Below, piece after piece: positions 8,715 through 17,480 of a DNA stretch of 32,959 nt. A model generated the notes under the pieces. That model worked only from the letters and a program-made list of their open reading frames with translations, had not been told where the DNA came from and did not search any database. Position 1 is the stretch's first letter. Each line of letters opens with the position of its first letter. The position numbers and the translations under genes are program-made. This DNA comes from Bacteroidota bacterium (GTDB taxonomy: Bacteria > Bacteroidota > Bacteroidia > Bacteroidales > JAGONC01): contig JAPLDP010000058.1 of the NCBI GenBank assembly GCA_026391695.1, positions 1 through 32,959 of the forward strand. The letters run 5' to 3'.

Positions 8715-11261
8715 ATGGAAGCAAAATTCTCACAAAGGGTTAAGGATGTTCTGACCTACAGCCGTGAAGAGGCATTACGTTTGGGGAATGATTATATTGG
8801 TGTTGAACATTTACTTCTTGGAATGATCAGAGAAGGTGAAGGACAGGCTATTCAAATACTGACCTACCTCGGCATTGACACCAATGAGATAAAAAACAGG
8901 ATAGAGCAATCTATTGTCAATAAGGGTAAGCATACTCCTGAAATCGAAAACATTCCTCTTGTCAAGCAGGCTGAGCGAGCATTGAAGATCACTTATCTGG
9001 AGGCTAAACTTTTTAGCAGTGAGCTTATCGGGACTGAGCATTTGTTACTTGCTATATTAAAGGATGAGGATAATCTGGTCACAAAATTGCTTCATAATTA
9101 TAACATCGATTACGAAACAATAAAGGAAGAACTTAAGTCATTCAATACTGATAAAGGATTTCCGTCAAAACAGGAGCCAACTGATGAATTACCAGGGGGA
9201 ACGGCCGATGATGATGCAGAAGATGGCAGCAAAGGGTTGAGTAACAGTCTGCGGAAATTATCAGATTCAAAGTCCAAGACTCCTGTACTTGATAACTTCG
9301 GCAGAGATGTGACCAAAGCTGCTGAGGAGAATCGTCTTGACCCAATAGTAGGACGTGAAAAAGAGTTGGAACGTATAGCTCAGATATTAAGCCGGCGGAA
9401 AAAAAACAATCCTATCCTGATCGGCGAGCCTGGAGTTGGTAAATCAGCTATCGTTGAGGGCCTTGCAATCAGAATCGTTAGCAAAAAGGTTTCCCGGGCA
9501 TTGTTCAACAAACGTGTTTTTACTTTAGACTTGGCCTCGCTGGTTGCCGGAACAAAATACCGGGGACAATTTGAAGAGCGAATGAAAGCCGTGCTGAATG
9601 AGCTGGAGAAAAATCATGACATCATTCTTTTCATAGATGAAATCCACACAATTGTCGGAGCCGGCAATGCATCAGGTTCGCTCGATGCATCGAATATGTT
9701 TAAACCTGCACTATCCAGAGGTGATATACAGTGTATTGGTGCAACAACTCTTGACGAATATCGTCAGTACATCGAAAAAGATGGAGCACTCGAACGCCGC
9801 TTTCAAAAAATACTTGTTGATCCGACTTCTCCGGAAGAAACAGTTGAAATTCTCAATAATATCAAAGAAAAATATGAGGATCACCACCTGGTCAAGTATA
9901 CCCCTGATTCAATCAAGTCCTGTGTATCTCTTACCAACAGATATATGACTGATCGTTATTTACCAGATAAAGCTATTGACGCTCTCGACGAAGCAGGTGC
10001 AAGAGTCCATATAAAAAATATTAATGTTCCGGATGAAATAATTCAAATTGAAACTGATATTGAAGACACTAAACAGAAAAAAACAAAAGCCATAAACAGC
10101 CAAAAATTTGAAGAAGCAGCGAAACACAGGGACATCGAAAGAAGATTACAGGATGACCTCGAGAGGGCGAGAAAGAAGTGGGAAGAAGAATCCAAAATAA
10201 ACCGGCAAGTAGTGGATGCAGAAAATGTTGCTGAGGTCGTGGCAATGATGACCGGAATCCCCATTCAACGTATCGCACAAAATGAAAGTGCGCGTTTGGT
10301 GAGAATGGAATCAGAACTCGAGAATTCAGTCGTTGGACAAACGGAAGCTATCAAAAAGGTTGTCAGGGCAATACGACGAAACAGAGCTGGATTAAAAGAT
10401 CCCAATAAACCTATCGGTAGCTTTATTTTTTTAGGTCCAACCGGCGTTGGTAAAACCCACCTCGCAAAAGTCCTTGCTGAATTTCTCTTCGATTCAACCG
10501 ATGCACTGGTGAGGATAGATATGAGCGAATATATGGAAAAATTTGCTGTTTCCAGACTTATAGGCGCTCCTCCGGGATACGTGGGATATGAAGAAGGTGG
10601 GCAACTTACAGAAAAAATAAGACGTAAACCCTACTCAATAGTTCTTCTCGATGAAATTGAGAAAGCTCATCCGGATATTTTCCATTTACTCCTTCAGGTC
10701 CTTGATGATGGTCTTCTCACAGACAGTCTGGGACGCCGTGTCGATTTCAAGAATACGATTATCATCATGACATCAAATATCGGTTCCAGGCAACTTAAAG
10801 ACTTTGGACAGGGTGTCGGTTTTGCAACGGATGCAAGGAAATCAACTACTGTTGACTTTGCAAAAAGTGTCATCGAAAATGCCTTGAAAAAGACTTTTGC
10901 TCCTGAATTTCTTAATCGTATAGATGATGTCGTTATTTTTGAGCCTCTTGAACGTGATGATATCCATAAAATTATTGATATTGAACTCCGTTACCTGTTC
11001 GAAAGAGTAAACACCATTGGTTTTATGATCAGTGTAACTGAAAAAGCCAAAGACTTTATTCTTGATAAGGGTTGGGATGCACAATTTGGTGCACGCCCCT
11101 TGAAACGGGCGATTCAAAAATATATCGAAGATCCTTTGGCTGAAGAAATCATTAAAACCGAGCTCTCTGAAGGTTCTATTATTATTGTAGATTACGACAG
11201 TGTTAAAGAAGATACTGTTATAAACATTTCTAAACCTGTTCCAAATACTGAACAGGCATAG
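8715..11261 (+). CDS. clpC: ATP-dependent Clp protease ATP-binding subunit ClpC
   Basis: An 848-aa double AAA+ unfoldase that feeds substrates to ClpP. The order is: two Clp-N repeats (about 5-145), an acidic linker, AAA-1 with Walker A GEPGVGKS at 237-244 and Walker B ILFIDEIH, a middle domain with a UVR-type coiled coil (about 455-490, [11 protein letters not shown]) that separates ClpC from ClpB and ClpA, then AAA-2 with Walker A GPTGVGKT at 574-581 and the clamp motif [13 protein letters not shown]. Length and architecture are normal. It is cytoplasmic. An acyl-CoA dehydrogenase gene starts 12 bp after its stop on the same strand, so the two may be co-transcribed. Confidence 0.95.
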   Translation: MEAKFSQRVKDVLTYSREEALRLGNDYIGVEHLLLGMIREGEGQAIQILTYLGIDTNEIKNRIEQSIVNKGKHTPEIENIPLVKQAERALKITYLEAKLFSSELIGTEHLLLAILKDEDNLVTKLLHNYNIDYETIKEELKSFNTDKGFPSKQEPTDELPGGTADDDAEDGSKGLSNSLRKLSDSKSKTPVLDNFGRDVTKAAEENRLDPIVGREKELERIAQILSRRKKNNPILIGEPGVGKSAIVEGLAIRIVSKKVSRALFNKRVFTLDLASLVAGTKYRGQFEERMKAVLNELEKNHDIILFIDEIHTIVGAGNASGSLDASNMFKPALSRGDIQCIGATTLDEYRQYIEKDGALERRFQKILVDPTSPEETVEILNNIKEKYEDHHLVKYTPDSIKSCVSLTNRYMTDRYLPDKAIDALDEAGARVHIKNINVPDEIIQIETDIEDTKQKKTKAINSQKFEEAAKHRDIERRLQDDLERARKKWEEESKINRQVVDAENVAEVVAMMTGIPIQRIAQNESARLVRMESELENSVVGQTEAIKKVVRAIRRNRAGLKDPNKPIGSFIFLGPTGVGKTHLAKVLAEFLFDSTDALVRIDMSEYMEKFAVSRLIGAPPGYVGYEEGGQLTEKIRRKPYSIVLLDEIEKAHPDIFHLLLQVLDDGLLTDSLGRRVDFKNTIIIMTSNIGSRQLKDFGQGVGFATDARKSTTVDFAKSVIENALKKTFAPEFLNRIDDVVIFEPLERDDIHKIIDIELRYLFERVNTIGFMISVTEKAKDFILDKGWDAQFGARPLKRAIQKYIEDPLAEEIIKTELSEGSIIIVDYDSVKEDTVINISKPVPNTEQA

Positions 11262-11273
11262 CAGCCGACTTAT

Positions 11274-13055
11274 ATGGATAATAAGAATCGTTTGCAAGGC
11301 GGTGAATTTCTGATCAAAGAAACTGACTCAAAAGATATCTTCATACCGGAAGAAATCAATGAGGAACAAAAAATGATCATTCAGACCTGCGAGGATTTTC
11401 TGAAGACTGAAGTCTTTCCTATTCTTGACCGTATCGATAACCAGGAAAAGGGTTTGATGCGTGAGCTTATCAAAAAAGCCGGTGAACTTGGACTCTTAGG
11501 AATTTCAATACCTGAGGAGTATAATGGTTTCGATCAGTCATTTACGACATCAATGCTCGCCAGTGAAGCTATGGGTTCAGGATATTCTTTTTCGGTAGCT
11601 TATTCTGCCCACACTGGTATTGGTTCGATGCCTATTTTATATTATGGCAATGAAGAGCAAAAAATGAAGTACCTACCCAAACTGGCTTCCGGAGAATGGG
11701 CTGCTGCTTATTGTTTGACTGAACCCAATGCAGGATCTGACGCAAATTCGGGGAAATCAAGGGCTGCGCTCTCTGAGGACGGTAAATATTATATTCTCAA
11801 TGGTCAGAAAATGTGGATAACAAATGGAGGCTTTGCTGACGTGCTGACCGTCTTTGCCAAAATTGACAATGATAGAGTGCTCAGTGCTTTTATCGTCGAC
11901 AGGGATTTAAATGGCGTTATCATAAATCCTGAAGAAAAAAAAATGGGCATCAAGGGATCTTCTACCGTTCAAATCTTTTTTAATGATGCCAGAGTGCCTG
12001 TTGGGAATCTTCTTGGGAAACGAGGTGAGGGGTTCCGAATAGCTCTCAATATCCTGCATATGGGAAGGATTAAACTTGGTGGAACAGTATTAGGTGCTGC
12101 TAAAAGAGCCATAACTCAATCGGTTAACTATGCCAATGAGAGAAAACAGTTTGGCAGACTCATAAGCAGTTTTGGCGCTATAAAATTCAAACTGGCTGAA
12201 CAGGTCATCAGGACTTTTGCAACTGAATCAGCTGTTTACAGAGCAAGTAAAAATGTTGACGATGCTATAGAAGAACTTATTGGACAAGGATTTCCGAAAC
12301 CCAAAGCTACTATTGAAGGAATTGCACAATATGCTATAGAAGCGGCACTCCTGAAGGTTTATGGTTCTGAAGCCCTCAACTATGTTGTTGATGAGGCAGT
12401 TCAGATATTCGGAGGAATGGGATTCTCTTCTGAAACAGACGTTGACAGGGCTTACAGGGATTCACGAATTAACAGAATATTTGAAGGCACTAATGAAATC
12501 AACAGGCTTCTTGTCGCTGACACAACCATAAAAAAAGCGTTGAGGGTCGGTTTTGACGTGGTGCGTTATGCTAATCATATCCTTAAGGAGATGGATATTA
12601 CAGAAAAGGACATAAAAGGAATTGGTTACTACGAAGAGAAAAAGAAATATCTAAAAAACTTTAAAAGAGCCGCCCTCTTGCTTTTAGGAATAATCTCGGA
12701 AAAATTTCACAGGAACCTTGCTGATGAACAGATGCTTCTCATGAATATCTCTGATATCATTATGCCTATCTATGCAGCAGAATCCTCACTTTTAAGGGTT
12801 GAGAAATTAGAAAAGATACGCGGAACAGAAAGTGTAAGAATCTATAGGGACATTATTGACGTATACATCTATGATACAGCACATCACATTTTCAAATCAG
12901 GTATCGATGCGGTGAATTCCTGTTCAGAGGACTGTGCACGGGAAATTATGATTGAACGTATAGAACTCTTCACAAAGATAGCTCCTGTTAATGTTAAAGC
13001 GGCACGACTCAGAATTGCGGAGAAATTAATTGAAGATAACCGGTATAGCTTCTGA
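11274..13055 (+). CDS. Acyl-CoA dehydrogenase, long form with C-terminal extension
   Basis: A 593-aa FAD flavoenzyme for the first step of acyl-CoA beta-oxidation. Conserved motifs are AAAYCLTEPNAGSDA (signature 1, about 143-157), KMWITNGG, and near residue 405 RIFEGTNEINRLL, where the Glu of EGTNE is at the VLCAD-type catalytic-base position. Residues ~430-593 form an extra helical domain, as in VLCAD/ACAD9-type enzymes, so it should act on long chains and may dimerise rather than form the usual tetramer. It follows clpC by 12 bp and converges with a second, short acyl-CoA dehydrogenase gene 19 bp away. The physiological chain length cannot be fixed from the sequence. Confidence 0.92.
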   Translation: MDNKNRLQGGEFLIKETDSKDIFIPEEINEEQKMIIQTCEDFLKTEVFPILDRIDNQEKGLMRELIKKAGELGLLGISIPEEYNGFDQSFTTSMLASEAMGSGYSFSVAYSAHTGIGSMPILYYGNEEQKMKYLPKLASGEWAAAYCLTEPNAGSDANSGKSRAALSEDGKYYILNGQKMWITNGGFADVLTVFAKIDNDRVLSAFIVDRDLNGVIINPEEKKMGIKGSSTVQIFFNDARVPVGNLLGKRGEGFRIALNILHMGRIKLGGTVLGAAKRAITQSVNYANERKQFGRLISSFGAIKFKLAEQVIRTFATESAVYRASKNVDDAIEELIGQGFPKPKATIEGIAQYAIEAALLKVYGSEALNYVVDEAVQIFGGMGFSSETDVDRAYRDSRINRIFEGTNEINRLLVADTTIKKALRVGFDVVRYANHILKEMDITEKDIKGIGYYEEKKKYLKNFKRAALLLLGIISEKFHRNLADEQMLLMNISDIIMPIYAAESSLLRVEKLEKIRGTESVRIYRDIIDVYIYDTAHHIFKSGIDAVNSCSEDCAREIMIERIELFTKIAPVNVKAARLRIAEKLIEDNRYSF

Positions 13056-13074
13056 TACCAAGTACCAAAGATCC

Positions 13075-14232
13075 TTATTCAGATTTCATTTCTTTAAGAA
13101 TATTCTTGGAAATCACTATTCTTTGGACCTGATTAGTGCCTTCGTAGATTTGGCAAAGTTTTGCATCGCGCATCATTTTCTCAACAGGATAGGCTCTGGA
13201 GTATCCTTCCCCACCCATGACCTGAACTGCATCTGTTGTGACTTTCATACCCATGTCAGAAGAATATAGTTTTGACATGGATGCCAGTTTGGATGCTGTC
13301 TTTTGCCCGGTGTCATAAGCCCATGCAGCATACCAGGTCAACATCCTTGCGGCTTCAATTTCAGTTGCCATATCAGCCAGCATAAATGCGATAGCCTGGT
13401 TAGCTGCTATTGGCTTACCGAATTGTATTCTTTTTTGAGTCCATTCTTTGGCAATTTCAAATGCAGCCCGGGCACAGCCGACACTCAATGCAGCAACACC
13501 TGTTCGTGTTCTGTCAAAAGTCCTCATAGCAATCGGGAATCCCTTTCCTTCATCACCAAGGCGATTTTCAACTGGTACTTCTACATCATGGTACTTGATC
13601 TCATTCTGTACGGATGCTTTTTGTCCCATTTTATCAAGACGTCCAACAATTTCAATGCCTGGCAGATCACGTGGAACAACCAAAGCAGTCAAACTCCTGG
13701 ATCCTTTCTCAGGGTCAGTCACCGCAAAAATAGTATGGTATGTGGCAACTTCACCATTCGTTATAAACCGTTTATGCCCATTTAAAATATATTTATCACC
13801 ATGACGTATAGCTGAGGAACTTATGCTCTGGACATCGGAACCGGCATTCGGCTCAGTGAGGCAATATGCTGCAACGCCTTTTTCCTCGACAATCCGTCCG
13901 AAAAACTTTTTTTTCTGCTCATCAGTTCCTGCGAGTAATAAGGGAGTTAAGGCAAGTGTGTTTGCATCAATACAAATCCCGATACCTATACAACCTGCTC
14001 CCAATTCTTCAGATTGAAGTGCACTACCACGCAAATCATAGCCATTCCCTCCATATTCCTTTGGCATAGGACCATTCATAATTCCTTCTTCATACGCTGC
14101 TTTGATAATATCCCATGGAAACTGTGCCAATTCGTCATACTTCATCCTGTTGGGCACAATCCAACGATCTGAAAAATCCCTGTATTTCCCGACTATAGCT
14201 TTATATTCATCTGATAATGAAAAATCTAACAT
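13075..14232 (-). CDS. Acyl-CoA dehydrogenase, short/medium-chain type
   Basis: A 385-aa flavoenzyme of the classic acyl-CoA dehydrogenase layout: N-terminal helical domain, beta domain with VAAYCLTEPNAGSDVQS (about 136-152) and KRFITNGE, and C-terminal helical domain. The catalytic glutamate lies in IYEGTNQVQRIV near residue 365, the MCAD/SCAD position. It oxidises acyl-CoA to trans-2-enoyl-CoA and passes electrons to ETF. The start at 14232 is unusually well supported: a perfect AAGGAGG lies five bases upstream and a TATATTTG promoter box about 50 bp upstream. That Shine-Dalgarno is unlike every neighbouring gene. It is convergent with the long acyl-CoA dehydrogenase. Confidence 0.94.
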   Translation of the reverse strand: MLDFSLSDEYKAIVGKYRDFSDRWIVPNRMKYDELAQFPWDIIKAAYEEGIMNGPMPKEYGGNGYDLRGSALQSEELGAGCIGIGICIDANTLALTPLLLAGTDEQKKKFFGRIVEEKGVAAYCLTEPNAGSDVQSISSSAIRHGDKYILNGHKRFITNGEVATYHTIFAVTDPEKGSRSLTALVVPRDLPGIEIVGRLDKMGQKASVQNEIKYHDVEVPVENRLGDEGKGFPIAMRTFDRTRTGVAALSVGCARAAFEIAKEWTQKRIQFGKPIAANQAIAFMLADMATEIEAARMLTWYAAWAYDTGQKTASKLASMSKLYSSDMGMKVTTDAVQVMGGEGYSRAYPVEKMMRDAKLCQIYEGTNQVQRIVISKNILKEMKSE

Positions 14233-14237
14233 ATTTT

Positions 14238-14244
14238 CCTCCTT
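14238..14244 (-). promoter_or_regulatory. Perfect Shine-Dalgarno AAGGAGG, unusual for this genome
   Basis: On the minus strand AAGGAGG precedes the ATG at 14232 with a 5-nt spacer. No other gene I checked in the window has a recognisable Shine-Dalgarno sequence, in keeping with Bacteroidota, where 30S subunits rarely use one. It fixes the start of the acyl-CoA dehydrogenase gene. Confidence 0.8.
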
Positions 14245-14283
14245 ATATGGATTCTTGATGTTACGCTAAATGATTATCTCTTA

Positions 14284-14291
14284 CAAATATA
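14284..14291 (-). promoter_or_regulatory. Bacteroidota-type -7 element for the short acyl-CoA dehydrogenase gene
   Basis: The minus-strand sequence is TATATTTG, an exact TAnnTTTG match. It gives a predicted leader of about 45 nt that includes the AAGGAGG site. The promoter is therefore of native type even though the ribosome binding site is not. Confidence 0.5.
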
Positions 14292-14331
14292 TTGAAATAA
14301 TTAAGAAAATATCATTGCCATTTGTAAATAG

Positions 14332-14339
14332 TATCTTTG
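14332..14339 (+). promoter_or_regulatory. Bacteroidota-type -7 element for the TonB-domain gene
   Basis: TATCTTTG followed by C is one of the most typical forms of the phylum's -7 box. A TTG about 14 bp upstream may act as a weak -33. The predicted transcript start is near 14346, which excludes translation from the TTG at 14337 and supports the ATG at 14370. Confidence 0.6.
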
Positions 14340-14369
14340 CCATTAAAGATAAAACAATCTTCACAGGGA

Positions 14370-14810
14370 ATGACACAAAAAAATAAAAAGAAGAAATTTC
14401 TTAACCTCCCAAAATATCCTGGTGGAAGCGCTTACTATAAGCGGTTTATTTTTGATAATCTTGCATATCCGGAGGAAGCTTTACTAAATGGCATTGAGGG
14501 TTCCGTATACTTATCCTTTACAGTTAATGATTTCGGAGATGTTATTGATGCAAAGGTGATAAAAGGATTAGGCTATGGATGTGATGAAGAGGCTCTGCGT
14601 TTAGTCAGATTAGTGAAATTTGAGAAGGTAAAAAACCGTGGCATAATTATACAATCGATGAGACGCACCCGAATTGATTTCCGGTTAAAAAGCAATAAAA
14701 CAAGCGGACTGAGCATAAATTATGTACTCAAATCCACAGAAAAATCCACGTCCACCGAAAAAAAACCAGGGGATTCACACATCAACTATAATTACACAAT
14801 AAAATTCTGA
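14370..14810 (+). CDS. Stand-alone TonB C-terminal-domain protein without membrane anchor
   Basis: 146 aa from ATG 14370; a TTG start at 14337 lies inside the promoter and is unlikely. Residues ~18-105 have the TonB C-terminal fold pattern: YPGG, then NLAYPEEALLNGIEGSVYL, an FTVNDFGDVIDAKV strand pair, and GCDEEALRLVR. Typical TonB proteins begin with a cytoplasmic-membrane helix and a Pro-rich spacer. This one starts with a basic tail (TQKNKKKKF) and has no signal peptide or membrane segment, so it cannot energise receptors in the usual way. The last ~40 residues are polar and low-complexity. It may be a cytoplasmic or partnered derivative. It converges with recN. Confidence 0.75.
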   Translation: MTQKNKKKKFLNLPKYPGGSAYYKRFIFDNLAYPEEALLNGIEGSVYLSFTVNDFGDVIDAKVIKGLGYGCDEEALRLVRLVKFEKVKNRGIIIQSMRRTRIDFRLKSNKTSGLSINYVLKSTEKSTSTEKKPGDSHINYNYTIKF

Positions 14811-14847
14811 AAGAAATACTTTTTTCATTGATCAATGATCAAAGTGT

Positions 14848-16512
14848 TCATCTGACCGGTCCTTTTAACAGTTCTTTTGCAGTTTGGATGGCAGATTCAG
14901 AAATATTCTCATTGCTGAGCAATTTTGCAATCTCAAGTATTCTTTCCTCTTTAGTAAGTTTACGGACAGCTGAATGGGTTGCGTCTTTATCTGAATACTT
15001 ATAAACGAGATAGTGTTCCTTACTTTTGCCAGCAATTTGTGGAAGGTGGGTGATGACAATGACTTGCATTTCCTGAGCCATTTTCTGAAGAATATTAGCA
15101 ACTTTGCCGGCAATCTCACCCGAAACGCCCATATCAATTTCATCAAATATTATAGTCGGCAGAAGATTTTTCCGGGCAATCATCGATTTGATACCCAACA
15201 TCAGCCTGGACCTCTCACCTCCGGAGGCAACGGAGGAGATTTCCCTAAGATCCCCTCCCCTGTTGGCATTAAAAAGGAATGACACTTTATCTGCACCGTC
15301 CTTGCCAAGTTCATTAGCTGAAGACATTTCTATCCTAAACTGTGCTTCAGGCATTCCCACAGAAGATAAAATCTTTACAAACTCACTTTCAATTTCCGGA
15401 ATGACGTGACGACGGGCATTCGAAATTTCTCCTGAAATTTTCCTGAGTAAATCTTCTCTTCTGGCGACTTCCTTTTCCAGCTCCGAGATTTGTGTTTCAA
15501 ACGAAGCGATTTGGTTGATTTTATCAGAAAAGTTATTCTTAAGCTCAATTAATTGAGCGATAGAGTCAACTCGATGCTTATGTTCAAGATGATAAATCAT
15601 ATCTATTCGGCTGCTATATTTACTGATCATTTCAGGATTGATAAAAACCTGCTGTTCAATGCCTTCGAGTTCCCGGGCAATATCTTTCAACTCAATCAGT
15701 GTGGATTCAAGACGCTGGGACAGAGTTTTGATCCCATCATGGAATTTCGATAACCTGTTAGCAATATTCCTGATTTCTGCGATTTTTGCCAAAACATTAT
15801 CATCAGAAGTCTGAAGGGAGCTTGTAATCTGTGAAAGACTTGTTTTAATGTCCTCCGCATGAGTAAGGATTTCTAATTCCTTCTGAATCTCTTCCTGTTC
15901 ACCATCAACCAGATGGGCCTGGTCAAGTTCAGTATATAGAAAGTTATAATAATCCTCATCAGCTTTCGATCGTTTTTCCTCTTTAATCAGATTATTTAAC
16001 TCCTGTTTCAGTTCAATATATTTTATAAACTCCATTCGATATATGTCAACCTTTTCCAGCAGATGTCCATAGTTATCAATAACTGTCAGTTGAAAATCAG
16101 CCTCATTGATTATCAAAGTCTGATATTGCGAATGGATATTGATAAGTTTCCCGCCAAGTTGTTTGAGGATATAGAGATTAACAGGTGTGTCGTTCACAAA
16201 TGCCCTGGATTTTCCATTAGTCGTGATCTCCCGGCGCAAAATGGTTTGTTCATCATATTCCAGGTCATGTAATAAAAAAAAGTCTTCAAGACCATAATCC
16301 TTGATATTGAACACCCCTTCTACTGTACATTTTTTTCCAGCATCCTTAAGCACGGCTGTATCTGCGCGTTCACCCAGGATCAATGATAATGCCCCGATAA
16401 GTATTGACTTTCCCGCTCCTGTTTCACCCGTTATCACCGAAAACCCTTCAGAAAAATCAATATCCAGTTCATGAATCAAAGCATAATTAGATATGAAAAG
16501 ATGACACAACAT
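14848..16512 (-). CDS. recN: DNA repair protein RecN
   Basis: A 554-aa SMC-like ATPase that acts in double-strand-break repair. Walker A GETGAGKS is at residues 29-36, right after the N-terminal 'LFISNYALIHELDIDF'. A long coiled coil (about 150-370) follows, and the C-terminal half has the ABC signature ASGGERSRLMLG and Walker B TIIFDEIDMGVSG. Length and order are normal for RecN. It is the last gene of the leftward bamD - omega - coaBC - DUF4835 - recN run, 58 bp after DUF4835, an order conserved in Bacteroidota. The start is the only ATG that keeps the conserved N-terminal strand. Confidence 0.96.
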   Translation of the reverse strand: MLCHLFISNYALIHELDIDFSEGFSVITGETGAGKSILIGALSLILGERADTAVLKDAGKKCTVEGVFNIKDYGLEDFFLLHDLEYDEQTILRREITTNGKSRAFVNDTPVNLYILKQLGGKLINIHSQYQTLIINEADFQLTVIDNYGHLLEKVDIYRMEFIKYIELKQELNNLIKEEKRSKADEDYYNFLYTELDQAHLVDGEQEEIQKELEILTHAEDIKTSLSQITSSLQTSDDNVLAKIAEIRNIANRLSKFHDGIKTLSQRLESTLIELKDIARELEGIEQQVFINPEMISKYSSRIDMIYHLEHKHRVDSIAQLIELKNNFSDKINQIASFETQISELEKEVARREDLLRKISGEISNARRHVIPEIESEFVKILSSVGMPEAQFRIEMSSANELGKDGADKVSFLFNANRGGDLREISSVASGGERSRLMLGIKSMIARKNLLPTIIFDEIDMGVSGEIAGKVANILQKMAQEMQVIVITHLPQIAGKSKEHYLVYKYSDKDATHSAVRKLTKEERILEIAKLLSNENISESAIQTAKELLKGPVR

Positions 16513-16570
16513 ACATGGAAATACTAATTCAGCGAAGGTAAAATTACAAAAGAAATTCCGGCTTTTAAAC

Positions 16571-17473
16571 CTATTGCCTAGGAATTAAGATTTTTTGATA
16601 CACCGATGAATTGGCAGGATCGATTTCCGTGAGTATAGTGACAGCCTTGGCCTTATCAATATCATTTGCTTCCATGTAAATATTCCTCAATTCATCTCGT
16701 TTGGCCTCAAGTACCAGTTGAAGGGAAAAAAGATTTGGCTCGTTTCTGTATGCTTTTCTGAGATCTTCAAGGGATTCAGTAATAGATGTTCGTCCAAGTT
16801 CAAGGTTATCCGACATCATATCAAGACCTTTTCTGTGATATTTGTACATAAACTGCCGTAAAGAAGAATATGATGAATTAAGCATATTTTCAGCCAGCCA
16901 ATATCTGTTTTTCATACCTTCAAATGCTTTCCATCCGGGTTCAATAGCACTCTGTGCACTATTGACAACGGCCTGGGCTTTCTGATAAAAAGAGGTTCCT
17001 CCATATAACTGGAAAGAGTCAAAATCAAATCCAAGAATCATATATAAATAAAAAGCAAAAATGGATGACAGGTTTGAATCGAAGGAATTATCTGAAAAAA
17101 TTAGAGGCTGGCCTTCATCATAAGAAAACTGGATATCCTTATCAACGTAATTAAACATCGGAGTTTCATAGGAGGTTCTATATACTGGCCGGCGATAAAT
17201 GATATTCAATCTGCCTCTATATTCGTTACTTGAGATACGTTCCGAAAGAGTAAGCATAAAAGTCACTTCGATTTTTTCTTCTACACGAAAGGCATAATTT
17301 GACCATGACCGTTCATTGATAAACTCATAAAGAGCTTTCTGGATAGCCTGGTACACCGTTTTATCAGATCCTTCGATCTGTGCTGCAGAAACACTCACTG
17401 TGCCTTTAAATTCCTGAGCAGTAACATGTCCAAAAAGAAATATTAACCCAATCAGGATATACTTTTTTGACAT
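16571..17473 (-). CDS. DUF4835 family secreted protein
   Basis: A 300-aa protein with a signal peptide (MSKKYILIGLIFLFGHVTA, cleavage before QEF). The mature part matches what I know of DUF4835, a Bacteroidota family of unknown function: 'ALYEFINERSW', 'RVEEKIEVTFMLTL', 'GRLNIIYRRPVY', 'FAFYLYMILGFDFDSF' and a helical C-terminus with 'DKAKAVTILTEIDPANSSVY'. It is expected in the periplasm or outer membrane. It follows coaBC by 7 bp, so the genes are surely co-transcribed. The constant association with coaBC, recN and bamD suggests an envelope role, but no activity can be inferred. Confidence 0.9.
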   Translation of the reverse strand: MSKKYILIGLIFLFGHVTAQEFKGTVSVSAAQIEGSDKTVYQAIQKALYEFINERSWSNYAFRVEEKIEVTFMLTLSERISSNEYRGRLNIIYRRPVYRTSYETPMFNYVDKDIQFSYDEGQPLIFSDNSFDSNLSSIFAFYLYMILGFDFDSFQLYGGTSFYQKAQAVVNSAQSAIEPGWKAFEGMKNRYWLAENMLNSSYSSLRQFMYKYHRKGLDMMSDNLELGRTSITESLEDLRKAYRNEPNLFSLQLVLEAKRDELRNIYMEANDIDKAKAVTILTEIDPANSSVYQKILIPRQ

Positions 17474-17480
17474 ACGTGGA

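Noticed and set aside
10842-11297. 151-codon minus-strand ORF at the clpC 3' end
   Set aside because: Antisense to the second AAA+ domain of clpC; no independent evidence of coding.
13303-13785. 160-codon plus-strand ORF inside the short acyl-CoA dehydrogenase gene
   Set aside because: Antisense shadow of a well-supported gene with catalytic motifs; peptide is Ser/Cys/His-rich without recognisable domains.
14337-14369. TTG start giving an 11-residue N-terminal extension of the TonB-domain protein
   Set aside because: The TTG lies inside the TATCTTTG promoter box, upstream of the predicted transcript start; ATG 14370 is preferred.
14826-14841. Palindrome CATTGATCAATG between the TonB-domain gene and recN, considered as a bidirectional terminator
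   Set aside because: The self-complementary word leaves no loop for a stable hairpin and the overlapping TTGATCA/TGATCAA arms have only a 1-nt spacer; too weak to call.
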